The notes under the pieces were generated by a model, which ran no database searches, was not told where the DNA came from, and was given only the letters and a program-made list of their open reading frames with translations. Position numbers and translations under genes: made by a program. This document shows, piece after piece, positions 47,084 through 58,800 of a stretch of 64,000 bases of DNA. This DNA is from DATAXI01 sp963756185 (GTDB taxonomy: Bacteria > Verrucomicrobiota > Verrucomicrobiia > Chthoniobacterales > Chthoniobacteraceae), in assembly GCA_963756185.1 (NCBI GenBank), contig CAVWMS010000012.1:15132-79131 (forward strand). The letters are read 5' to 3'. Positions within the stretch are counted from its first letter, which is position 1. Each line of letters begins with the position of its first letter.

Positions 47084-47395
47084 ATGGCAACGCTCACGAA
47101 ACGAGACCTGGTGGTGAAAATCTCGAACGAAACCGGCATGGTCCAGCATCAGGTCTATGACGTAATCCAGAAGACGCTCGACTTTGTCACGGACTCCCTT
47201 TCGGAGAACGACGTCGTCGAGCTCCGCAACTTCGGCATTTTCGAGGTCAAGCTGACCAAGCCCCGAGTCGGCCGCAACCCGAACGTGCCCGGCAGCGAAT
47301 TCAAGATTCCCGAGCGGGCGACCGTTAAGTTCAAGATGGGCAAGATCATGCGCCAGCGCGTCGGCAAGCTTTCCGCGACGTTGAAGAGAAAATAG
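47084..47395 (+). CDS. HU/IHF family nucleoid protein
   Basis: The 103-residue product has TLTKRDLVVKISNETGMVQH, QVYDVIQKTLDFVTDSL, ELRNFGIFEVKLTKPRVGRN and PNVPGSEFKIPERATVKFKM. It is a complete histone-like fold with the DNA-bending Pro in the GRNP/VPG arm. The longer C-terminal KLSATLKRK end and the E-RNFG motif suggest IHF-like rather than HU-like function, but sequence alone cannot decide. A hairpin follows the stop codon. Confidence 0.93.
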   Translation: MATLTKRDLVVKISNETGMVQHQVYDVIQKTLDFVTDSLSENDVVELRNFGIFEVKLTKPRVGRNPNVPGSEFKIPERATVKFKMGKIMRQRVGKLSATLKRK

Positions 47396-47416
47396 GGGCG
47401 AATCGCAGGTCGCCCC
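47395..47416 (+). terminator. hairpin after the HU/IHF gene
   Basis: GGGGCGA (47395-47401) pairs exactly with TCGCCCC (47410-47416) around an 8-nt loop, beginning on the last base of the stop codon. There is no downstream T-run, so it is an imperfect candidate terminator. Confidence 0.5.
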
Positions 47417-47500
47417 ATCCCAGGTGGCTATCCCGGCAAATGCGCGGGCGATATGCCGGGGTGTCTTGATTCCCGCATCAGAGGGGTCCAGCATCGCACT

Positions 47501-48052
47501 GTGAAAACCGTCTGGGCGCTGGTCTGTCTTCTTTGCATTGGCTTCGCGATACATGCCGGGGAACCAGAGCCAAATTGGCCTTCTGAGGTGGACTTCACGC
47601 GTGATTTCGGGGGCGCCGGAATTTTTGGCGTTATACGCAATGCGCCGAATGTCCGGGCAGTGCGCCTGAAGGAGGAGCCTTGGCTCGGCCGCGTCCCCGT
47701 AGCCGAACTGGGTAAACCGTTCGAGCTCGATCCGAAAATCGTGCAGCAGGCGAAGACCCTCCTGACAGACCGCAGAACCTATGTCGATAACGTTGACGAG
47801 TGCACCATCGAGCCCGGCGTGGAGTTGACGTTCGACGATCCTCCCCAGGGGAAGGTGACGCTCTTAATCTGTTACCGCTGCGGCGATGTCGCCGTATTAC
47901 AGTCCGGGAAGGAAGTCGGCAGCGCCCACTTCGATACCGGCGACACCCGCCTGCTCGATCTGGCGCTATCGATTTTTCCCAAGGACAAAGAGTTGCATGC
48001 CTTGAAGGACGAAACGGAAGCGCGGATAAAGGCCAACTCGACCGCAAATTGA
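47501..48052 (+). CDS. exported protein of unknown function
   Basis: The 183-residue product, from GTG 47501, begins with a signal peptide (KTVWALVCLLCIGFAIHA) and then DFTRDFGGAGIFGVIRNAPN, VRAVRLKEEPWLGRVPVAEL, GVELTFDDPPQGKVTLLICY and RCGDVAVLQSGKEVGSAHFD. A CYRCGD Cys pair lies in the middle. The strand-rich order with LTFDDPP-KVTLLICYRCGDV looks like a small periplasmic beta-sandwich, but I do not recognise a family. The frame is also open upstream to 47453; the signal peptide favours 47501. Confidence 0.6.
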   Translation: MKTVWALVCLLCIGFAIHAGEPEPNWPSEVDFTRDFGGAGIFGVIRNAPNVRAVRLKEEPWLGRVPVAELGKPFELDPKIVQQAKTLLTDRRTYVDNVDECTIEPGVELTFDDPPQGKVTLLICYRCGDVAVLQSGKEVGSAHFDTGDTRLLDLALSIFPKDKELHALKDETEARIKANSTAN

Positions 48053-48066
48053 AGAAAACCGCGAAT

Positions 48067-48456
48067 TCACGCCCGGTTCAGGGCGTTTGCCGAAACGAAA
48101 ATGTTCCGCTCACGGAAGGCGGGCGGGCTCTCGATGAGCATGCACATACGGCCCCCATGCGACTTCATGGCAAACCATGGATTTGCAAGGATGCGGTTCG
48201 GGCCGGCGATCCAGGCCGGCGGGCTGAATTTGTATTGCCGGGAAAGATGATCGGCGATGCCGGCCAGGTAGGCGTCGGCCAGGCCGTCATCATGCAGCGT
48301 CGTGGTCAGCGAACGCGGCTCCTCTTCCAGCCGCTCCGGCAGCGGCTCGGCATAAAATTCGTCCAGGAATTCGCGAATCGCGAAACTGAGCCTCTCCTCG
48401 TCGCGGCCAATGGCAGCGACTTCCGCGAGGGTCTTCGGCCTGGGCGACTCTCTCAT
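48067..48456 (-). CDS. hypothetical protein paired with a nucleotidyltransferase
   Basis: The 129-residue product starts RESPRPKTLAEVAAIGRDEE, then RLSFAIREFLDEFYAEPLPE and a second half, DGLADAYLAGIADHLSRQYK, with FSPPAWIAGPNRILANPWFA and ending NIFVSANALNRA. Helical with a charged N-terminus; I know no family, though the end (PPAFRERNIFVSANAL) is a pattern I have seen in small partner proteins of DUF6036-type genes. Its ATG overlaps the upstream gene's stop by 4 nt, so the two are translated together. Confidence 0.6.
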   Translation of the reverse strand: MRESPRPKTLAEVAAIGRDEERLSFAIREFLDEFYAEPLPERLEEEPRSLTTTLHDDGLADAYLAGIADHLSRQYKFSPPAWIAGPNRILANPWFAMKSHGGRMCMLIESPPAFRERNIFVSANALNRA

Positions 48457-49019
48457 GGACGTGAGGTTCCCTGGTCGAGCAGTTCCTGGATCAGGAAGTA
48501 GGTCTTCGGCAGAATGTGATCCCGGGAGTAAAACTTCTCAACGATGGCGAAAACGCCTTCGGAATTCTGGAGGCCGAGGTGATTCAGCAAAAAGAGGATG
48601 TCGTCCCGGTCGCCCTTGGTCGCATAGGAAGCAGAACGGGATGCCATGCATTTCATCGCCAGCAGATATTCGGCGGTGGGGCGGATGACGCGCAGATTCG
48701 GCATCTGGGGCAGGCCGTCGCTCGTGTATTGCGGACTGGCCGAGACATAACCCTTCACGCTGTCATTGAGCCAATCGGCGGACAGATTCATCTCCCCGGC
48801 AATTTCCCGGGCCTTGCTGCGAATTACCTCCGGGGGCTGGAAGACCGCGTCGACGTTGCGGGTGGACAGGCGGGCATTGAAGGCGAGGATCATGGCGGTC
48901 CCGCCAAACAGGCAGATCTCGCCTATTACACCCTCCGCATGAAGCTTTTCGCTCAGAACGGAAAGCGCCTTGAGAATCGTCTCCCTGTCGAGAGCGGCGG
49001 CGTTTTGGGAATGATCCAT
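48453..49019 (-). CDS. DUF6036-like nucleotidyltransferase, possible toxin-antitoxin component
   Basis: The 188-residue product has GVIGEICLFGGTAMILAFNA, then RLSTRNVDAVFQPPEVI, YLLAMKCMASRSASYATKGD and RDDILFLLNHLGL. A GG-x(10)-R-ST-DVD-like block followed by a helical K-x-A-x(8)-D-x-DDI-x-L region is the minimal nucleotidyltransferase of the MNT/AbiEii type (DUF6036). These often sit in small two-gene stress or defence modules, as here with a 4-nt overlap to the next gene. The activity is inferred from the motif. Confidence 0.75.
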   Translation of the reverse strand: MDHSQNAAALDRETILKALSVLSEKLHAEGVIGEICLFGGTAMILAFNARLSTRNVDAVFQPPEVIRSKAREIAGEMNLSADWLNDSVKGYVSASPQYTSDGLPQMPNLRVIRPTAEYLLAMKCMASRSASYATKGDRDDILFLLNHLGLQNSEGVFAIVEKFYSRDHILPKTYFLIQELLDQGTSRP

Positions 49020-49133
49020 CCTTTGAGGAGTTTACAGTACGGACGGCGGTGGGGAAATCACGTTTCGGCATATCCCGAAAAATGCGCTGTCTGAGCCGTT
49101 GCGGGTGAGGGAGATGCGCCTATCCGCTTGCGG

Positions 49134-52100
49134 ATGCTTGAAAAGGGGCTTCACGTGCGCGAGCTTTGCCGTCCCTTGAAAACGCCCGAGCCCTTCCCAG
49201 CCGAGAGCGATTCCATCCGGATTCGCGGTGCCCGCCAGAATAACCTGAAGGGATTCGACCTGGATATTCCATTGGGGAAACTGAACGTCGTCTCCGGGCC
49301 GAGCGGGAGCGGAAAATCGAGCCTGGCCTTCGACACGATCTACGCGGAGGGCCAGCGGCGCTACGTCGAGACATTCAGCCCCTACACGCGGCAATTCATG
49401 GAGCGGATGGACAAGCCGAAGGTGGACGCCATTTACGGCATCCCGCCGGCCATCGCCATCGAGCAGGCCAACCATGTCAAATCGACCCGCTCGACCGTCG
49501 GGACCATCACGGAGATCAACGATTACCTCAAAATCCTGATGCCGCGGCTGGCCAAGGGGTCCTGCCCGGAGTGCGGGCGGGAAATCCGCATCGAGACGGC
49601 CCGGTCGATTGCCGAGCAGGTGACCGCATCGGCCAAACCCTCGAAGAAAAAGAATGGCGACGCCCCGGCGGTGCTCATCACCTTCGGCGTGCCGGTGCCG
49701 GCAAAGACGAAGCCGGCGGACTTCTTCGATTTTCTCTGCTCGCAAGGCTACCTGCGGGTCTGGCTCGACGGCGCGGCGCATCGCACCGACCAGCCGCCGG
49801 AGGTGACACGGCTGCCTGCCATCGTCCGGGTCATCCAGGACCGCGTGACGATCTCCGAGGGAAACGGGACGCGGCTCTTCGAGGCCATCGAAGCGGCCCT
49901 GCGGCTGGGGCGGGGCCAGCTTGCGGTGATTCCGGCGGATGCGAGGCAGGCATCTTCCGATTACACGGAGATTTTGCCCTTCTCGACCGGCTGGCATTGC
50001 CCTCATTGCGACATCGAGATCGCACCGCCCACACCCGGGCTTTTTTCCTTCAACAATGCACTGGGCGCCTGCCCGACCTGCCGCGGCTTCGGGCGCAGCA
50101 TCGGCATCGACCTGGACCGGGCGATCCCCGACCGCGCGGTGTCGATTGCCGACGGCGCCATCAAGCCGTTCCAGACCGAGAACGGCGCGCAATGCCAGCA
50201 CGACCTGCTGCGCGCCTGCCGGCAGCGCGAGATCGATATTCACGCGCCGTTCGAGGAGTTGCCGCCGGCGGACCAGGATTTTGTCATCTTCGGCGAAAAA
50301 CGGGCGGGCGGCGTGAACGCCGAGGAATTGGCGGACGACGGGCGCTGGTATGGCGTGAAGGGTTTTTTCGACTGGCTGGAAACCAAGACTTACAAGATGC
50401 ACGTACGGGTGCTCCTGAGCCGGTACCGCAGCTACACACTTTGCGCGGATTGCCACGGCGGGCGCTACCAGCCGGCGACGCTCAATTTCCGCGTGGGCGG
50501 CAAGACGCTGCCGGAGCTTGCGGCGATGCCGGCGGAAAAGCTGGCGGACTCGATCGCGATGCTGAAGCCGTCCATCCCGAAGGAGGACCCGAACACCGAG
50601 ATGCTGCGCGCCGAAGTCGAGACGCGGCTGCGCTACCTCGTCGAGGTGGGTCTGGGCTATCTCACGCTCGACCGCGCCACCAAAACGCTGAGCGGCGGCG
50701 AGGTGGAGCGGGTGAACCTCACGACATGCCTCGGCGCGTCGCTGGTGAATGCGCTCTTCGTCATGGACGAGCCGAGCGTCGGGCTGCACCAGCGGGACAT
50801 CGGGCGGCTGGTGCGCGTGATGAAAAGCCTGCGCGACAAAGGCAACACGCTGCTGGTGGTCGAGCACGAGGAAACGGTGATTCGCGCGGCGGACAACCTG
50901 ATCGAGTTGGGGCCGGGACGCGGCGAGGCGGGCGGCGGCCTGGTATTCAACGGGCCTGTGGCCCGGGTGGGGCGCGTGGCGGAATCGCTGACGGGCGATT
51001 ACCTGACGGGCCGCAAATCGATTCCGGTGCCGAAAAACCGGCGCGCGCCGAAGCACTGGCTCGAGGTCAAAGGCGCGGCGGAGCACAACCTGCGAAAGAT
51101 CGACGTACGGTTTCCGCTGGGGCTTTTCACGTGCGTGACGGGCGTGTCCGGCTCGGGCAAGAGCACGCTGGTCAACGATGTGCTCTACGCGAATTTCCAG
51201 GCGCAGCGCGGAGTGGGCGCGGACGACGCGCTGGTGGGGCTCTGCTCGAAGCTGATCGGCACGCAGCGGATCGAAAGCATGGTGCTGGTGGATCAATCGC
51301 CGCTCTCGCGCAGCCCGCGGTCGAGCCCGGCGCTCTATCTCGGCGCATTCGACCAGATCCGCGAAATCTTCGCGCAGCAGCCGGAGGCGGCCGAGGCCGG
51401 GTTGAGTGCCGGCTCGTTTTCATTCAACTCGGGCAAGGGACGCTGCGACCGGTGCGCGGGCAACGGCTTCGAGAAGGTGGAGATGCAGTTCCTGAGCGAC
51501 GTTTTTGTCCGCTGCCCGGAGTGCGACGGCAAGCGCTACCAGCCGCACGTGCTGAAGATCAAGGTGAACGGCAAGTCGATCCACGACGTGCTCGAAAGCA
51601 CCGTCACGGAGGCGATCCAATTTTTCTCGGAACTGGGGGCGCAGGCGCATAAGCTGGGCGGCGCGGGGGCGGCCCAGGCGCGGCATTGCCAGAAAGTGGT
51701 CGAGCCGCTGCGCGTCCTCGAGGAAGTGGGGCTCGGTTATTTGCGGCTGGGGCAGCCGCTCAATGTGCTCTCGGGCGGCGAATCGCAACGGCTGAAGCTG
51801 GTGGGCCATCTTACCAACCAGGCGTCGACGGATAGTCTTTTGATTTTCGACGAGCCGACGACCGGGCTGCATTTCGATGACATCGCGCTGCTGGTGAAGG
51901 TGTTCGACCGGCTGGTGGCGCAGGGAAATACGCTGGTGGTCATCGAGCACAACCTCGATGTCATCAAGTGCGCCGACCATGTGATCGATCTCGGCCCGGA
52001 GGCGGGCGAGGCGGGCGGATTGGTGGTGGCCAGCGGCACGCCGGAGCAAATCGCGGCGAACGAGAGTTCGCATACCGGACGCTATCTGCGCCATACGCTG

Positions 52101-54838
52101 GCTGCGCCGGGGCAAAAGAACGGCGTGGTTTACGCGGACGAGGAGGAAGAGCTTTTGATGGTGGCCGAGGCGCCGGCGCCGCGCGTGGCGCGCTCGACGG
52201 GAATCGAGGTTCGCGGCGCGCGCGAGCACAACCTCAAGAACATTTCGCTGACGATCCCGCGCGACCAGTTGGTCGTGGTCACGGGGTTGAGCGGCTCCGG
52301 CAAATCGACCCTGGCATTCGACATCCTGTTCGCGGAGGGTCAGCGGCGTTTCCTCGACAGCATGTCGCCGTACGCGCGGCAATTCGTCGAGCAACTCGAG
52401 AAACCGGATGTCGACTTGATCACCGGCCTGCCGCCGAGCGTCGCCATCGAGCAGCGCGTCACGCGCGGCGGCGGAAAATCGACCGTCGCGACCGTGACGG
52501 AGGTTTATCATTTCCTGCGGCTGCTCTTCGCGAAACTGGGGACGCAATGGTGCCCGAAATGCAAGGCGCCGGTCGAGGGGCGGAGCACGGCGTCGATCGT
52601 GGCGCAGGCGGAGGGGCTGGCCGGCGCGGGCCGTGTGAAGGTGCTGGCGACGCTGGTCAAGGCGCGCAAGGGATTTCACACCGAGGTGGCGCAATGGGCG
52701 GTGCGGCACGGCTTCGAGACGCTGCTGGTGGATGGGCATTTCGTGGAAGCGGACGGGTTCCAGAAGCTCGAGCGCTTCCGCGAGCACACCATCGACGTGC
52801 TGATCGGCGAGGCGAAGGACGAGGCGCAGGCGCGCCCGCTGGTCGAGCGCGCGCTCGAAATCGGCAAGGGCACGGCGCGGCTCCTGGACGCGAAGGGCCG
52901 CTCGACCATCCTGAGCACGGAAATGAATTGTCCGAAGTGCGGCGAGGCGTTCGAGGAACTCGATCCACGCCTCTTCTCATTCAATTCCCCGCATGGCTGG
53001 TGCACGGTCTGCCGCGGCTTCGGCGAGGTCTGGGACGCGGCGGAAACCCCGGAGCGCGAGAGCGCGCTCGAGGCGGAACTGGACGAGGAGCGCCAGCACG
53101 AATGGCTGGACGAAGGCGAGGCGGTGACCTGCCCATCGTGCAAGGGCTCGCGGCTGAACGCCGTGGCGCGCAACGTGCGCATCGGCAACTGGACCATCGA
53201 CGACATCACGTCGAAATCGGTCCGAAACGCGCGGACGCTGCTGGGGCAGCTTCGCTTTGAAAACAATCAGGGCCTCATCGCCGCGGACATTTTGCCGGAG
53301 ATCGGCCAACGGCTGGAATTCATGGCGCGGGTCGGGCTCGATTACCTGGCGCTGAGCCGCTCGGCCAAGACGCTGAGCGGGGGTGAATCGCAGCGCATCC
53401 GCCTCGCGGCGCAGTTGGGATCGAATCTGCGCGGCGTCCTCTATGTATTGGACGAGCCAACCATCGGGCTGCACCCGCGCGACAACCAGGCGCTGCTCGA
53501 CACGCTCGATACTTTGAAGGCAAAGGGCAATTCGCTGGTCGTAGTCGAGCACGACGAGGATACGATGCGCCGCGCGGATACCATCGTGGACCTGGGCCCG
53601 CGCGCCGGTTGCCACGGCGGCGAGGTCGTCGGCGTCGGCCCGATGTCGGCGATTTTGAAAAACCCGCGTTCCGCGACCGGGCGCTGCCTGCGCGAGCCGC
53701 TGGCGCACCCACGCGCGGCGAGCGCCGCCCGCTCAAGAATGTGCGGCAATGGATCGAGGTCACCGGCGCTTGCGTAAACAACCTCAAGGGCATCGACGTG
53801 CAATTTCCCGTCGGGCGATTTACGGTGATTACCGGCATCTCCGGCTCGGGCAAGAGCACCTTGATGCGCTCGGTGCTGCAGCCGGCGGTCAAGCAGGCGC
53901 TCAGCCGGCGCAAGAACGGCGCGCCGGTGCGCGGGTACGAGGAGCTCAAGGGCGCGGAGCATCTGGCGAACGTATACGAGGTGGACCAGAGCCCCATCGG
54001 GAAGACCTCGCGCTCGACGCCGGCCACTTACATCGGGTTCTTCGACGAAATCCGGAAACAATTCGCGCAGGTGCCCGCGGCGCGCATGCGCGGCTACACG
54101 GCGTCGCGTTTTTCATTCAACAACGAAGGCGGGCGCTGCGAGACGTGCGGCGGCCAGGGGGTCATCAAGATCGAGATGAATTTCCTGCCGGCGAGTTACA
54201 TTCCGTGCGGTGACTGCCACGGCAAACGTTACAACGCGCCGACGCTCGAGGTCCTCTACAACGGAAAGAGCATCGGCGACGTGCTCGACCTGACCTTCGA
54301 GGAGGCGGCGGAGTTTTTCCGCGCGAATCCGCGGATTCATCGCCCGCTTGCGCTGCTGGTCGAGACGGGGCTCGGATATTTGAAGCTGGGGCAGCCGAGC
54401 CCGACCCTGAGCGGCGGCGAAGCCCAGCGGCTGAAGCTGGTGACGGAATTGACGCGCGGCATCGGCGTGGCGGAGACGACGCGCATCCGCAAGCAGCGGA
54501 CGCCGAAATCGACGCTCTATTTGCTCGAGGAGCCGACCATCGGGCTCCACATGGCCGACGTGCAGGATTTGCTGAAGGTGCTGCACCGGCTGGTGGACGA
54601 CGGCAACACGGTCGTCGTAATCGAGCATAACATCAGCCTGATCGCCGACGCCGATTACGTGATCGACATCGGGCCCGAGGCCGGTGACGCGGGGGGCAAC
54701 GTGGTTGCCGCCGGAACGCCCGAGCAGGTCGCAAGGAGCAAGGCAAGCCATACCGCGCCCTTCCTGCGCGACGCCTTGCGCGGCGCCGCGCCGGAAGTGG
54801 AACCGGAAAAAGTGGACGGGGTTTTGACGGCGGCGTAG
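49134..54838 (+). CDS. uvrA: double-length UvrA excinuclease subunit (one frameshift)
   Basis: The locus encodes about 1900 residues, twice normal UvrA, and contains two UvrA copies. Copy 1 (about residues 20-1005): Walker A SGPSGSGKSSLAF, zinc fingers CPECG and CPHCD, signature LSGGEVERVNL, second Walker A TGVSGSGKSTLV, zinc module CDRCAGNGFEKVEM...CPECDGKRY, signature LSGGESQRLKL. Copy 2 (from STGIEVRGAREHNLKN, near 52195): Walker A TGLSGSGKSTLAF, CPKCKAP, signature LSGGESQRIRL, fourth Walker A TGISGSGKSTLM, CETCGGQGVIKIEM, signature LSGGEAQRLKL. A frame change near 53715 breaks copy 2. UvrA2 normally dimerises to find damage; this protein is a covalent dimer, as in Chlamydiae. The first signature (SGGEVER) is unusual. 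Start ATG 49134 or TTG 49128. Confidence 0.94.
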
Positions 54839-54843
54839 GCCGA

Positions 54844-55590
54844 TTACGCCTGCATCAACCCGCCATCCACGAATATCTCGGCGCCAGTTACGAACGAACT
54901 GTCATCGGAGGCAAGATAGGCGGCCGCCTTTGCCACTTCGGACGCCTCGCCAAAGCGGCCGAGCGGAATCTTTGCCTGGAATTCGACGGCCAGTTGATCG
55001 ATCGCCTCCTTCGTCATCCCCATTTTATCGAAGATCGGAGTGGAAATGGGTCCGGGGCTGACGATGTTCACGCGAATCTTGCGCGGGGCGAGTTCGACCG
55101 AGAGCACCTTCGCGAGGCTATTCATGCCGCCCTTGGTGAGAGAATAGACGCTCGCGCCGGGGACCGCGACATGCGCGGCCACGGACGAGGTGAAGATGAT
55201 CGACGCCCCCTCGGACAAAAGCGGCAGCGCGCTCCGCACGGTGAAAAACGCCCCCTTTAGGTTGATATCGGTTATCTCGTCGTAGAATTCCTCCGTGGAA
55301 TCGGCCACCGGCACGAATTTGGCGATGCCGGCGTTGACGAAGAGAACGTCGACGCGCCCCGCCTGCTCGCGAATGCCGTCGAACGCGCGGGCGATATCCG
55401 CGACGCGCGCGACGTCGGCGGTGAATCCCAGCGTGTCGCCGCCGACTTCCGCCACAGCCTTCGACACGGCTTCGGCGTTGCGCCCAATAATGACGACCCG
55501 CGCGCCCTGGGCCTTGAATTCCACCGCCGCGGCCAGGCCGATGCCGCTGTTGCCGCCGGTGATGACCGCGATTTTATTTTGGAGTTTCAT
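54844..55590 (-). CDS. short-chain dehydrogenase/reductase
   Basis: The 248-residue Rossmann protein has the cofactor motif AVITGGNSGIGLAAAVEF, then RVVIIGRN, VDVLFVNAGIAKFVPV, the catalytic Ser in IIFTSSVAAHV, and Tyr-x3-Lys in VYSLTKGGMNSLAK, with VNIVSPGPISTPIF after it and EIFVDGGLMQA at the end. The NR pocket (IGRN) suggests NADP preference is possible but not certain. Substrate unknown. I chose ATG 55590 (MKLQNKIAVI); ATG 55602 also fits. It converges on uvrA. Confidence 0.9.
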   Translation of the reverse strand: MKLQNKIAVITGGNSGIGLAAAVEFKAQGARVVIIGRNAEAVSKAVAEVGGDTLGFTADVARVADIARAFDGIREQAGRVDVLFVNAGIAKFVPVADSTEEFYDEITDINLKGAFFTVRSALPLLSEGASIIFTSSVAAHVAVPGASVYSLTKGGMNSLAKVLSVELAPRKIRVNIVSPGPISTPIFDKMGMTKEAIDQLAVEFQAKIPLGRFGEASEVAKAAAYLASDDSSFVTGAEIFVDGGLMQA

Positions 55591-55814
55591 GATCTCATTC
55601 ATTAACCGCGCCGCAACCCGATGGCAAAGCCGGAGTCGCGTCGCGACCGGCGGCATGCGAGGAAGCAAGCCCTTTCCCTTGGACAAACGCGTACGTTGCT
55701 GATAGGCAATCGGCTTGTTCGGAGTTGCTCGAGGGGTAACCAATAGCGCGCTCCGGCAGGCCGTGATACGATGACAACCCCTCTTCCCCAACACCCGGCC
55801 AGGAGCGCACGGTA

Positions 55815-58800
55815 ATGCAACATTCCGACTCCTACATGCTGGGCATTCTCCTCGGAAGGATCCTTTTCATTGTCGGGCCGATCCTTGTCCTGGTCTTGAC
55901 CGCGCCCGGTTTCAAGCGGCGCAGCGCGAACAAGAAATGCCTGCTCGCCTTCGACCTGTTTCTCTTGTCGATCCTCCTCGGTCAGCTCAGCACATTCGTT
56001 TCCCAGTCGGAGGTTATGGACCGGGCCGCGTTCTTATTTTTGTGCCTGATCATGTTCGGCTTGATGCTTGCGAGCGTCGTGCTCGCAATCATCGGATTGG
56101 TCGAGTACCGGCGCCGGCATTATCGGCACGGACGGAAGCGGGCTATCGCGACGCTGATCCTTATCGGATTATTGATGATCCTGGCAGTGCCGGCTTTTCT
56201 CGCGGCGCGAAACCGGGCGCTTCTGGTGAAGGCCCGGTTGCAGGCGAGTCAGACACCGTTCGTTTCCGAGGATCTGAATTTCCGTTTTTCCGCCCCGCCG
56301 CCCTGGGTGCGCGTCCCGGACGCTGCGAAATTCAATCCCGGCGCGGCGCTGATGATGACGCGGGCAAATCCGGCGATGTTTTTCGCAATCGTCGCCGAGA
56401 AACCGGGCATGGAATCGACAATGACCCTCGATTCGATGCTCGCACTGGCGAAGGCGCACACGCAGAGCGCCGCCTCGTCCGTGAATTTCCTGGGCCAGGC
56501 GCCGATCCTGGTTAATGGGATCAACGGCGTCCGCCTCGATTACGACGCGGGGGTCCTGGGCAAAAATTTTTCCTACGTGCAATGGATCGGCCTCCGCAAC
56601 GGATTTGTCTATCAATTGACGGCATGGGCGGAGAGCGGCAACCGGTTGCAACTCGACAGTGAGGCGATGCCGCTTTTCCAGAATCTCCAGCTCATCGATC
56701 CGCAACGGCAGGCGCACGCGGCCGGCTTCGGCGCGGTTGGTAATTATCGCTCGATGGCCAATGGCTTCGGCTTAAGGCTTGCCGGCAGCCCGTGGACGCG
56801 CCCGATTTCCAACCTGGCGACGATCGCGCCGGATGCCGAATTCGGGGTCCAGAATTATTCCGGTGATTTCTTGGAAATCGTGCCGCTGGCGCTCGGCAAC
56901 CACGATCCCGACCTCGACACCCTGACATCGGCGTTCCTGGCGCATTTTGCCACGGTATATCCCGGTGATTCGGTCCTCGACCAGAAGGATGTCCGCCACG
57001 GCCCGCTCGCAGGCTACGAATTAACCCTTGCGCGCACCAGCACGAGTGGCCGCGAACTGCGCAGCCGCGCCCAGGTGCTAAAGGGGCATGGATTCGCTTA
57101 CCTGCTGATCGCAACAACGACACGGACGGACGGTAGCGCCGATGCCACGCTCGACGACATCATCGGCCGCGTGGATTTCGATGAGGCGCCGATGCCGCCG
57201 GACCTCACCCTGATGACGACGCGCGAAAGATACGCCCGGGCCGGCCTTCTCAATTCGATCGGCATCGTATACAGCCAGGCAAACCGGCCCGAAGATGCGC
57301 TCGAGTATTTCAAGGAAGCGCGTGGGTCCAACAAATATGACTCCACTTATGCGCTCAATGTAACCGACACATTCATCGCGACGGGGCGCTTCAAGGCAGC
57401 CCTGGATGACCTGCGCGCGTATCTCGGCAATTCGGAGCCGACCGATAAGTTGAAGGCCCGGCTGGCTTTCCTCGAATCGAAGACCGGCGCCGTAAACGAT
57501 GCGCTGTCAACTTATGGCGCGCTCTTTGACGGCGGATTCCGCGACGACGAATACTTCACCTCATATATCGACCTTCTCATGGAGACCAGGCAGTACGACG
57601 CCGCCACGGACCAGATACGGAAATATCTCGAACAGGAAGACTCGGTGTCGATTCGCGTGCTGCTGGCAAACGTTTACCAGAAAGCGGGAAATACCGCGCA
57701 GGCCCTCGATACGCTCCACGAGCAACAACAGAAGTATCCGGAAGACCGGCAACTGGGGGTCGCCCTCGCGCAAATTTTGGTCAATGCCGGCCGGTACGCC
57801 GAAGCGCTCGATCAATGCGCCAGGCTGTGTGAGAACGGGCAGGGTACATCCGTAACTTACTATTTGGAGGGACGCGCGGAATTTGGACTGAAGCATTTTC
57901 GCGAAGCGAAGGCGGCCCTCGAATCCGCGCAGAAACTCGAACCCGGAAACGCGAGCCTCAAGGAGTTTCTCGACCAGGTCTCCGGCATGCTGGGCGAGGG
58001 CAGCAACACCGCGCTCGAAACTCCCATCGATCCGGTGGCAATTCCCTCGAGCCTTCTCGCAACCGCATCCGGGTCGAATCCGAAGCTGGCCGCCGGATAC
58101 GGCGCCTACTACGAGGTTTGCACCACGGGCATCGAGTACGCGCCGGGAAAGGAATTCAAGACGACAGAAACGCGTGTGATAAAGGTCCTGAACGAATCCG
58201 GAGTAACCGCATTCAGCTCATTCGAAATCCCGTTCGATCCTCTGAGCCAGGAAATCTATGTCAACGAACTTACCGTGAAGGATGACAAAGGCGCCCTGTT
58301 GTCCACTGGCACGGTGTCGGATTACTACGTCATTGACGACGTTGCCGGCGGCGAGGCGAGCCAGCACAAGATAGCCCATGTCCCCGTCTCGGGAGTACAG
58401 CCGGGTTGCGAGGTTACTTTGACTTACACCCTCAGGGATATCGGAGACCCGGATGAATTCCACTTTTCTTCGCATACGTTTTCCAAGCCTTTCCCCGTGG
58501 TCCGCGGCATCTTATTTGTTCGCGCGCCGCGCGACTCATTCAAATCGGAGACGCTTGGCAAACTTACCGAACAGAATATCGAGGATGGTGTCTGGTGGTC
58601 GATCGAGCAGCCGGCCATCTACCGATGGGAGCCGCTGCAGGCGGGCTTCGACACATACCTGCCCGGCATCTGGTTGAGCGATCGGGCGGCGACGTGGAAG
58701 AGCGTCGGGAAGGATTACCTCGACTCGATTCGCGACCGGCTGGCGCCCGATGACGACGTGCGCAAGGCGGCAGCCGAAGAAACAGCCAATCTGAAGAGTC

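Noticed and set aside
49571..51652. Overlapping plus-strand frame inside uvrA
   Set aside because: The real frame carries every UvrA motif without interruption here; the other is a compositional shadow.
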